Of a DNA stretch of 10,507 nucleotides, positions 1-5,173 are shown one piece after another. Source of the stretch: Alphaproteobacteria bacterium. Lineage in GTDB: Bacteria > Pseudomonadota > Alphaproteobacteria > Caulobacterales > Caulobacteraceae. The position numbers and the translations under genes are program-made. Under the pieces are notes generated by a model. The model had not been told where the DNA came from, ran no database searches, and worked only from the letters and a program-made list of their open reading frames with translations. The stretch spans positions 1-10,507 of the forward strand of contig JAGWSE010000187.1 of NCBI GenBank assembly GCA_028869395.1, written 5' to 3'. How positions within the stretch are numbered: the first letter of the stretch is position 1; each line of letters begins with the position of its first letter.

Positions 1-1480
1 CCAGGGTCTCGGCCGCGATCTGGGCCAGGACGGTGTAGGTGCCGGTGCCGATGTCGGTCATGCCCTGGCGCACGGTGATGACCCCGCCGCCGTCGACGGT
101 GAAGCTGGCGCGGGCCGGCAGCAGGAAGTTGCCGCGGATGGCGGCGGCCATGCCCATGCCCACCAGCCAGCGGCCGTCGCGCACCTGGCCGGGGCGCGGG
201 ATCCGCCGCTCCCAGCCGAACATCTGGGCGCCTTCCTTCATGCAGCGGACGAGCTGGCGCAGGGAGAAGGGACGGCCGGTTTCCGGGTCGACCTCAGGCT
301 CGTTGAGGATGCGCAGCTCGACGGGGTCCAGCCCGAGCTTTTCGGCCAGCTCGTCCATGGCGCATTCGAGGCTGAGCATGCCCGAGGCCTCGCCGGGCGC
401 GCGCATCGGTCCGGCGTGCGGCAGGTCGAGGTGGACCAGCCGGTGGCCGGTCAGACGGTTCGGCGCAGCGTAAAGGCTGCGGGCGAAGTTGGAGGCGTGC
501 TCGGTGAAGTGGCCGTCGCGCTGGCAATGCGTGGTGGTCATCAGCGACATGGCGGTGAGGCGGCCGTCGGGCGTGGCGCCCAGCCGGACGCGCTGGACGG
601 TCGCCGGGCGGTGGACGGTGCCATGCATCATCTGCTGGCGGCTGAAGGCCACCTTCACGGGCCGGCCGAGCGCGCGGGCGCCGAGCGCCGCGAGGGTCAG
701 CTCGTCATAGGTCTGGCCTTTCCCGCCGAAGCCCCCGCCGATGTAGCGGGTCATCAGGTGGACGGCGTCGCGGTCGATCTTCAGGGTCTCGGCGAGACCG
801 TGTTGGGCGGGCTTCACCATCTGGACGGAGGTGTGGACGACGCACCTGTCGCCCTCCCACCAGGCGACGGTGGCGCAGGGCTCCATCTGGCAGTGGTTCT
901 GGATCGGCGTCGCCCAGGTCTGGTCCAGCGTCACGGGCGCCGCGGCGAAGGCGGCCTCGAAGTCGCCGATCGCCACGTCCTGCTCGCCGGGGGGAAGCTG
1001 GTCGTCTGCGAGGTGCTCTGAGATCAGCACGTCGGGGGCGTCCGCCTCATAGGTGAGCCGCACGAGATGGGCGGCGGCCTGGGCGTTCTCCAGCGTGTCG
1101 GCGAGCACGAAGGCGACCGGCTGGCCGAAGTAGGCAACGCGATCGCTCTCGAGGGCGGGCCTGGCGGTGGCGGTGGAGCGCGGATGGACCTTGGCCCCGC
1201 GCTTGCCCTGCTCGGGGGCGTTGCGGTGGGTCCAGACGGCGTACACGCCTGCAGAGGCCTCCGCCGCGGCGGTGTCCACGGCGCCGATCCGGCCGGTGGC
1301 GATGGCGGCCGGAACCATCACGCCATAGGCCGGCGGCGCAGGCGGCGTCACCTCGTAGGCGTAGGCCGCCGTCCCGGTGACCTTCAGTGGACCCTCGTAG
1401 CGGTCGACCGCCTTGCCGATCAGGCCGGAGCGGTTCTCCTTGACGGGATTGGGCGCGGCCCATTCAGCCACAGAGCTCAT
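1..1480 (-). CDS. paoC: Aldehyde oxidoreductase molybdopterin-binding subunit, PaoC-like (partial, C-terminus outside window)
   Basis: This is the large catalytic subunit of a xanthine dehydrogenase/aldehyde oxidoreductase family molybdoenzyme, which hydroxylates aldehydes to carboxylic acids at a molybdenum cofactor. The frame is open from the ATG at 1480 to the left edge, giving 493 residues of roughly 730 expected, so about a third is missing. Seen in the translation: an N-terminal 'GKAVDRYEGPLKVTG' type entry (about residues 22-36), a 'HCQMEPCATVAWW' stretch (196-208), the glycine-rich molybdopterin loop 'GGGFGGK' (248-254) and the 'MRAPGEASG' motif (359-367). The catalytic glutamate of the family lies near the C-terminus and cannot be checked here. 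The ATG overlaps the upstream gene's stop as TGATG and is preceded by GGGAGG, which supports translational coupling. No signal peptide is visible. The paoC name is by family resemblance; another substrate is possible. Confidence 0.9.
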   Translation of the reverse strand, partial: MSSVAEWAAPNPVKENRSGLIGKAVDRYEGPLKVTGTAAYAYEVTPPAPPAYGVMVPAAIATGRIGAVDTAAAEASAGVYAVWTHRNAPEQGKRGAKVHPRSTATARPALESDRVAYFGQPVAFVLADTLENAQAAAHLVRLTYEADAPDVLISEHLADDQLPPGEQDVAIGDFEAAFAAAPVTLDQTWATPIQNHCQMEPCATVAWWEGDRCVVHTSVQMVKPAQHGLAETLKIDRDAVHLMTRYIGGGFGGKGQTYDELTLAALGARALGRPVKVAFSRQQMMHGTVHRPATVQRVRLGATPDGRLTAMSLMTTTHCQRDGHFTEHASNFARSLYAAPNRLTGHRLVHLDLPHAGPMRAPGEASGMLSLECAMDELAEKLGLDPVELRILNEPEVDPETGRPFSLRQLVRCMKEGAQMFGWERRIPRPGQVRDGRWLVGMGMAAAIRGNFLLPARASFTVDGGGVITVRQGMTDIGTGTYTVLAQIAAETL

Positions 1481-2427
1481 CAGCGCCTCCCGCCGGCCTG
1501 TTCGATCGTCGCGGCGCCGAGCCGCGCGGTCAGGGTGATCTTGAATTCGTTCTCGCCGGCCGAGACGGCGTCGGCGAGTTCGGCCTGCATGGCTTCCTGG
1601 GGCGAAGCGCCCTGGGCCAGCGCGGCTTCCGCATTGACCGCCCGCCAGGGCTTGTGCGCCACGCCGCCCAGGGCGATCCGGCCGCCGGCCACCGCCACGC
1701 TGGAGAGCGCCGTGGCGTAGGAGGCGCGGTCGCGGGCCTTGCGGTAGAGCTGACCGCCTTCCGGCGGCGGCGGCAGCACCACGGCGGTGATCAGTTCGCC
1801 CGGCGTGAGGTGGGTCTCGATGTGCGGGGTCTCGCCCGGCAGGCGGTGCAGCTCCATCAGCGGGAAGCGGCGCGCCTGCCCGCTCGGCGCCAGCGTCTCC
1901 ACCTCGGCGTCGAGCGCGACCATGGCGACGGCCATGTCCGAGGGATGCACGGCGATGCAGGCGAAGCTGGTCCCGAGGATCGCGGCCTCGCGGTTGAGGC
2001 CCTCCAGCGCCGCGCAGCCGGCGCCGGGCTCGCGCTTATTGCAGGGCTTGGTGGTGTCGTAGAAATAGGGGCACCGCGTCCGCTGCAAGAGGTTGCCGCC
2101 GGTCGAGGCCTTGTTGCGCAGCTGGCCCGAGGCGCCGGAGACGATCGCCTGGGCGAGCACCGGATAACGCTCGCGCACCCGCCTGTCGGCGGCGACCTTG
2201 CTGTTGGAGGCCATGGCGCCGATGCGCAGACCGCCGTCGGGCGCGTCCTCGATCCCGGCGAGCGGCAGTCGGCCCACGTCGATCAGGTGGGCGGGGCGCT
2301 CGATCTCGAGCTTCATCAGGTCCAGGAGGTTGGTGCCGCCGGCGATGAACTTCGCGCCGGGAGTCTCGGCCGCGGCCTTGACTGCGGCCTGCGGGTCGGA
2401 CGCGCGCTCGTAGGTGAAGGGCCTCAC
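1480..2427 (-). CDS. paoB: Aldehyde oxidoreductase FAD-binding subunit, PaoB-like
   Basis: Medium subunit of the molybdenum hydroxylase complex. It binds FAD and passes electrons from the iron-sulfur subunit to an acceptor. The product is 315 residues, the usual size of PaoB. Residues 27-39 carry the FAD-binding 'FIAGGTNLLDLMK' motif, and 'STGGNLLQRTRCP' (108-120) is the second flavin region. Cysteines at 119, 129, 138 and 157 lie in and just after an inserted loop. In PaoB and 4-hydroxybenzoyl-CoA reductase this kind of loop holds an extra [4Fe-4S] cluster, so one is likely here; the fourth ligand (C157) is less certain. The start is GTG at 2427, chosen because it forms a GTGA overlap with the upstream stop and is preceded by GAGGTG at good spacing. 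The same frame stays open further upstream, but only as an out-of-frame reading of the [2Fe-2S] gene. The stop overlaps the next gene's ATG by one base. Confidence 0.93.
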   Translation of the reverse strand: MRPFTYERASDPQAAVKAAAETPGAKFIAGGTNLLDLMKLEIERPAHLIDVGRLPLAGIEDAPDGGLRIGAMASNSKVAADRRVRERYPVLAQAIVSGASGQLRNKASTGGNLLQRTRCPYFYDTTKPCNKREPGAGCAALEGLNREAAILGTSFACIAVHPSDMAVAMVALDAEVETLAPSGQARRFPLMELHRLPGETPHIETHLTPGELITAVVLPPPPEGGQLYRKARDRASYATALSSVAVAGGRIALGGVAHKPWRAVNAEAALAQGASPQEAMQAELADAVSAGENEFKITLTARLGAATIEQAGGRR

Positions 2428-2930
2428 GCCATCACCTCGCGGGCCCGGCGGATGGCCGCCACGATCTGCGGGTAGGCCGAGCAGCGGCAGATGTTGCCGC
2501 TCATCCGTTCGCGGATCTCCTCGTCGCTCGGCTCCGGCCGCGCGGCGACGTCGGGCGTCACGTGGCTGGGGAGCCCCGCCTCGAGCTCGGAAAGCATGCC
2601 CACGGCCGAGCACAGCTGGCCGGGCGTGCAGTAGCCGCACTGGAAGGCGTCCTCGGTCAGGAACGCCTGCTGCAGGGGATGCAGCCGCTCCGGCGTCCCG
2701 AGCCCCTCCACCGTCGTCACCTCGTCGCCGTCGTGCATCACCGCGAGCGACAGGCAGGAATTGATCCGAACGCCGTTCACCAGCACCGTGCAGGCGCCGC
2801 ACTGGCCGTGGTCGCAGCCCTTCTTCGTGCCGGTGAGCCTGAGGTGCTCGCGCAGCGCGTCCAGCAGGGTGGTGCGGGGGTCGAGGTCGAGAGTACGCGC
2901 CTCCCCGTTCACGGTGATCGTGGTCTTCAA
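2424..2930 (-). CDS. paoA: Aldehyde oxidoreductase [2Fe-2S] iron-sulfur subunit, PaoA-like
   Basis: Small electron-transfer subunit carrying two [2Fe-2S] clusters between the molybdenum site and FAD. With the TTG start at 2930 it has 168 residues. The N-terminal ferredoxin-like domain has C39, C44, C47 and C59 ('GCDHGQCGAC...SC'). The C-terminal helical domain has C98, C101, C148 and C150 ('QCGYC' and 'ICRC'), so all eight ligands are present. The TTG was preferred because the core GGAGG sits six bases upstream and because 'MKTTITVNGE' is the normal family start. A more distal in-frame TTG at 2984 would add 18 residues with no domain match. Neither version begins with a twin-arginine signal like that of E. 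coli PaoA (YagT), so the complex is probably cytoplasmic. First gene of a three-gene operon, followed by the FAD subunit with a four-base overlap. Confidence 0.92.
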   Translation of the reverse strand: MKTTITVNGEARTLDLDPRTTLLDALREHLRLTGTKKGCDHGQCGACTVLVNGVRINSCLSLAVMHDGDEVTTVEGLGTPERLHPLQQAFLTEDAFQCGYCTPGQLCSAVGMLSELEAGLPSHVTPDVAARPEPSDEEIRERMSGNICRCSAYPQIVAAIRRAREVMA

Positions 2931-2934
2931 CGCG

Positions 2935-2941
2935 CCCCTCC
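2935..2941 (-). promoter_or_regulatory. Ribosome binding site that fixes the TTG start of the [2Fe-2S] subunit
   Basis: On the minus strand the sequence reads GGAGGGG followed by CGCG and then TTG. The core GGAGG lies six bases from the TTG, which is ideal spacing, and no ATG or GTG in this frame is similarly placed. This is the main argument for a TTG start at 2930. Confidence 0.7.
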
Positions 2942-2982
2942 AGGCTCGGCCGCACCATGCCGGGTCGCAGCGGCGGCTCTTC

Positions 2983-2994
2983 AAACGTCCGTTT
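2983..2994. promoter_or_regulatory. Short palindrome upstream of the oxidoreductase operon (possible operator)
   Basis: The plus strand reads AAACG-TC-CGTTT, two perfect five-base arms around a two-base spacer. It lies in an AT-richer island at the end of bolA, 53-64 bases upstream of the TTG start of the [2Fe-2S] gene. The position suits an operator or promoter element for the paoABC-like operon. A 12-base palindrome may arise by chance and no regulator gene is in the window, so this is only a candidate. Confidence 0.25.
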
Positions 2995-3286
2995 AGTTTA
3001 GCCCGTGGCCTTCGCCGGGCGCCAGCGCCTTGACGGACAAGGCGTGGACGGGGCCGGCCAGCTCGTCGGCGAGCGCCCTATACACCATCCGCTGGCGCGC
3101 CACCTTGGGCGCGCCGCGGAACGCCTCGGCCTCGATGACCACGTTGAAGTGGCTCTCGCCGCCGGGCCGCGAACCGGCGTGTCCGGCGTGGCGGGCTGAG
3201 TCGTCGACGACCTCCAGCCGGGTGGGCTGGAAGGCGGTGGTCAGCTTGTCGTGGATCGCGTCGAGTATGGCGCCCATCGGCCGCAT
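2993..3286 (-). CDS. bolA: BolA family protein
   Basis: BolA-like proteins work with monothiol glutaredoxins in iron-sulfur cluster trafficking, and some bind DNA. The product is 97 residues from the ATG at 3286. Seen: the 'HAGH' segment (33-36), 'GESHFNVVI' (43-51), 'RQRMVYRALADEL' (64-76) and 'VHALSVKALAPGE' (80-92), in BolA order. H81 in the last motif corresponds to the conserved histidine used for shared cluster binding with glutaredoxin. The start is uncertain: ATG at 3277 (MGAIL) is nearly as good, a TTG lies just upstream, and the ribosome site is weak. The gene is divergent from the J-domain gene, with 43 bases between starts, and lies 62 bases upstream of the iron-sulfur subunit on the same strand. 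Co-transcription with the iron-sulfur/molybdenum operon is possible but unproven. No terminator was seen in the gap. Confidence 0.9.
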   Translation of the reverse strand: MRPMGAILDAIHDKLTTAFQPTRLEVVDDSARHAGHAGSRPGGESHFNVVIEAEAFRGAPKVARQRMVYRALADELAGPVHALSVKALAPGEGHGLN

Positions 3287-3295
3287 CTTCAATTC

Positions 3296-3323
3296 TTGAA
3301 CGGGGTGCTTCTCCCCCCATACT
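3296..3323 (+). promoter_or_regulatory. Possible sigma-70 type promoter giving a leaderless J-domain protein transcript
   Basis: TTGAAC (3296-3301) and CATACT (3318-3323) are separated by 16 bases and resemble weak -35 and -10 boxes. The expected transcription start falls at about 3330, which is the A of the ATG. No Shine-Dalgarno sequence lies before that ATG, which fits a leaderless message, a common class in Caulobacter. Both boxes match only about four of six bases. Confidence 0.35.
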
Positions 3324-3329
3324 TGGCCC

Positions 3330-3983
3330 ATGCCGGGCGCGTTTCAATACAGGCCAAAGTTCGTCGACATCCGCGTGAAGCCGCCCCGCGAGGACGAGCC
3401 GGCGGCCGAGGACGTGCACGCCCTGAAGCCGGGCGAGCGGGCCTGCGACCACGCCGGATGCCGCCGCCCCGCGACGGCGCGCGCGCCGAAGTCGCGGGAC
3501 ATGCTCAACGAGCACTACTGGTTCTGCCAGGAGCACGCGGCCGAGTACAATCGCAGCTGGAACTACTTCGCCGGGATGAGCGAAGGCGAGGTGCGCGCCT
3601 ATCAGCGGGACGAGATGTTCACCGGCGGGCGGCCCACCTGGGAGATGAAGGCAAGCCGCGCGAGCCGCGAGGCGGCCTCCTTCCAGCACCGCTTCCAGCG
3701 CGGCGAGGGCTATCGCGACCCGTTCAACGTGTTCGGCCGCGGCGGCGCCCAGGCGCACGTGCGCCCGGAGCCGGAGGAGCGCCGGCTGGGCAAGCTGGAG
3801 CGAAACGCCCTGGCCGAACTCGACCTCGACGCCAACGCCGACGGGCCGAAGATCCGCGGCCGCTACACCGAGCTGGTGCGGCGGCTTCACCCCGACTCCA
3901 ACGGCGGCGACCGGGCGGGCGAAGTGCGGCTGCAGAAGGTGATCCGGGCCTACCAGGCCCTGCGCAAGGCGGGCATGGTCTGA
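3330..3983 (+). CDS. J-domain (DnaJ-like) protein with N-terminal Cys/His cluster
   Basis: Co-chaperone-like protein of 217 residues with its J-domain at the C-terminus (about 155-217). The diagnostic HPD tripeptide is at 187-189, preceded by a helix-II-like 'RYTELVRRL' and followed by a helix-III-like 'VRLQKVIRAYQAL'. It should stimulate the ATPase of an Hsp70 (DnaK) partner; the client is unknown. The N-terminal part is not a G/F region or a classic DnaJ zinc finger. It holds C39-X4-C44 and C66-X2-H69, a plausible single zinc site. The middle (about 75-150) is charged and arginine-rich. There is no signal peptide or membrane segment. Known context: J-domain genes of this type often neighbour bolA and the cobalt chelatase genes cobS/cobT in alphaproteobacteria. 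Here bolA is adjacent and divergent, but cobS is absent and a flagellin follows. The start is the ATG at 3330, without a ribosome site. Confidence 0.88.
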   Translation: MPGAFQYRPKFVDIRVKPPREDEPAAEDVHALKPGERACDHAGCRRPATARAPKSRDMLNEHYWFCQEHAAEYNRSWNYFAGMSEGEVRAYQRDEMFTGGRPTWEMKASRASREAASFQHRFQRGEGYRDPFNVFGRGGAQAHVRPEPEERRLGKLERNALAELDLDANADGPKIRGRYTELVRRLHPDSNGGDRAGEVRLQKVIRAYQALRKAGMV

Positions 3984-4046
3984 CGCCCGGCGCGCGGCCG
4001 TGAAGATATTGCCGGGCGCGGCCGGTTCTGCCTAGGGCGGGCGGCA

Positions 4047-4068
4047 GGTTTGGCCGGCGGCCGAAACC
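4047..4068. promoter_or_regulatory. Inverted repeat upstream of the flagellin promoter (possible FlbD/ftr-type enhancer)
   Basis: The sequence GGTTTGGCC-GGC-GGCCGAAACC forms a nearly perfect inverted repeat; the right arm has one extra G. Its centre is about 77 bases upstream of the predicted flagellin start. In Caulobacter, sigma-54 flagellar promoters are activated by FlbD bound to GC-rich dyad 'ftr' sites roughly at this distance, so this is a reasonable candidate. The match to ftr was judged by eye only. Confidence 0.45.
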
Positions 4069-4108
4069 GGCGCGGGAGAAATCGTCAAGCAAATCAGGAG
4101 CCGCGGGC

Positions 4109-4124
4109 TGGCGCGCCGCTTGCG
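4109..4124 (+). promoter_or_regulatory. Sigma-54 (-24/-12) promoter of the flagellin gene
   Basis: TGGCGC at 4109-4114, five bases, then TTGCG at 4120-4124. The invariant GG and GC doublets are ten bases apart, exactly as required for RpoN promoters (TGGCAC-N5-TTGCW). Predicted transcription start is near 4135, leaving a leader of about 64 bases before the flagellin ATG. Late flagellar genes in Caulobacter are RpoN-dependent, so position and type agree with the gene it serves. Confidence 0.82.
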
Positions 4125-4136
4125 CCACCACCCGAT

Positions 4137-4150
4137 GGGCGCGTGCGCCC
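4137..4150 (+). promoter_or_regulatory. Hairpin at the 5' end of the predicted flagellin leader
   Basis: GGGCGC-GT-GCGCCC is a perfect inverted repeat beginning two bases after the predicted transcription start. In RNA it would fold as a five-pair stem with a four-base loop right at the 5' end. It could protect the message or be part of the leader through which FlbT controls flagellin translation and stability in Caulobacter. The structure is read directly; the role is inferred. Confidence 0.45.
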
Positions 4151-4198
4151 CCGACGTCAGAACGACGCCTCGGACCTTGAAAGAAGGACTCCAGTGCC

Positions 4199-5101
4199 AT
4201 GACGATGAATTCGATCAACACCAACGTGGCCGCCATGGTCGCGTTGCAGAGCTTGACCGCGACCCAGACCGAACTGGCGACCACCCAGAACCGGATCAAC
4301 ACCGGCCTCAAGATCGCCAGCGCCAAGGACAACGGCGCCATCTGGGCCATCGCGCAGACCGAGAAGGCGCAATCCTCCTCACTCGACGCGGTGACGAACT
4401 CGCTGAACAACGGCAAGTCGGTCCTCGACACGACGATCCAGGCCGGTTCGCAGCTGACGGACATCCTGAACCAGATGCGGCAGAAGGCGCTCGCCGCCTC
4501 CGACGCCGGCATCGACGACAATTCGCGCACGCAGTACCAGTCCGAGTACACCAAGCTCGCCCAGTCGTACGCGAACGTCGTGGCTTCGGCTTCCTTCAAC
4601 GGCGTCAACCTGATCGACGCGTCCACCGGCAACGTCGCGGCCATCGGCTCCGCCGACGGCTCGATCAAGGTGACCTCGGCCCACAACAGCCTGAACGCGG
4701 CGACCATCTTCGCCACCGACGGCGCGCTCTCGGTGACGGCGGGCACGGTGACGGCTCCGGCCACCACCGCCAGCGTCGACACCGTCGCCACGGCGACGAG
4801 CTGGGCGGACGGCACCGGCACGGCGGCGGCTTCGTCGCTGGCCGTAATCGACGCGGCGATCAAGTCCGTGACCCAGGGCCTGTCCGGCTTCGGCGTGGAC
4901 TCCAAGGCCATCGACAACCAGATCACCCTGGTGTCGCAACTGCAGGACAGCCTGAACACCGGCATCGGCAACCTGGTCGACGCCAACCTCGCTCAGGAAA
5001 GCGCCAACCTGCAGGCCCTGCAGACGAAGCAGCAGCTCGGCGTGCAAGCCCTGTCGATCGCCAACCAGTCGACCAGCATCCTGCTGGGCCTCTTCCGGTA
5101 A
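4199..5101 (+). CDS. Flagellin (Caulobacter FljK-like)
   Basis: Structural subunit of the flagellar filament, exported by the flagellar type III system; 300 residues. The N-terminal D0/D1 region (about 1-135) opens with 'NSINTNVAAMVALQSL' and includes 'RINTGLKIASAKDNGAIWA'. The C-terminal D1/D0 region (about 215-300) has 'LQDSLNTGIGNLVDANLAQES' and ends 'ANQSTSILLGLFR', the usual alphaproteobacterial flagellin end. The middle (about 140-210) is Ala/Thr/Val/Ser-rich and short, so the variable outer domain is small. The start ATG at 4199 fits the family ('MTMNS' against 'MALNS'), with AAGGA about ten bases upstream. The gene stands alone between its own sigma-54 promoter and intrinsic terminator, with no other flagellar gene in the window. 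It may be one of several flagellin paralogues, as in Caulobacter; which one cannot be told, so no symbol is given. Confidence 0.95.
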   Translation: MTMNSINTNVAAMVALQSLTATQTELATTQNRINTGLKIASAKDNGAIWAIAQTEKAQSSSLDAVTNSLNNGKSVLDTTIQAGSQLTDILNQMRQKALAASDAGIDDNSRTQYQSEYTKLAQSYANVVASASFNGVNLIDASTGNVAAIGSADGSIKVTSAHNSLNAATIFATDGALSVTAGTVTAPATTASVDTVATATSWADGTGTAAASSLAVIDAAIKSVTQGLSGFGVDSKAIDNQITLVSQLQDSLNTGIGNLVDANLAQESANLQALQTKQQLGVQALSIANQSTSILLGLFR

Positions 5102-5127
5102 GCGCGTTCGACATCGAAGACCGTCAG

Positions 5128-5163
5128 ACGGCGGGAAGGGCGACCTTCCCGCCGTTTCTCTTT
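5128..5163 (+). terminator. Intrinsic terminator after flagellin
   Basis: A perfect 12-pair stem (5128-5139 with 5144-5155, ACGGCGGGAAGG paired with CCTTCCCGCCGT) is closed by the GNRA-type loop GCGA and followed by TTCTCTTT. It begins 27 bases after the flagellin stop. On the opposite strand the stem is not followed by a T-run, so it should act mainly on the flagellin transcript. The convergent kinase gene ends ten bases beyond it. Confidence 0.92.
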
Positions 5164-5173
5164 CGGCGAAGGA

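Noticed and set aside
416..1021. Long plus-strand open frame opposite the molybdopterin subunit
   Set aside because: Antisense shadow in GC-rich DNA; the opposite strand encodes a clear molybdopterin-binding protein with family motifs.
1654..2475. 273-codon plus-strand open frame
   Set aside because: Low-complexity Arg/Gly/Ala/Val translation with no motif, entirely antisense to the FAD subunit.
4078..4100. IHF-type site between the dyad and the sigma-54 promoter
   Set aside because: The stretch is AT-richer, but I could not fit the IHF consensus in either orientation.
3724..4986. 420-codon minus-strand open frame opposite the J-domain and flagellin genes
   Set aside because: It crosses the flagellin promoter and is antisense to two well-supported genes; no family resemblance.
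5128..5163. Bidirectional terminator serving the kinase gene as well
   Set aside because: On the minus strand the stem is not followed by a T-run, so only flagellin termination is supported.
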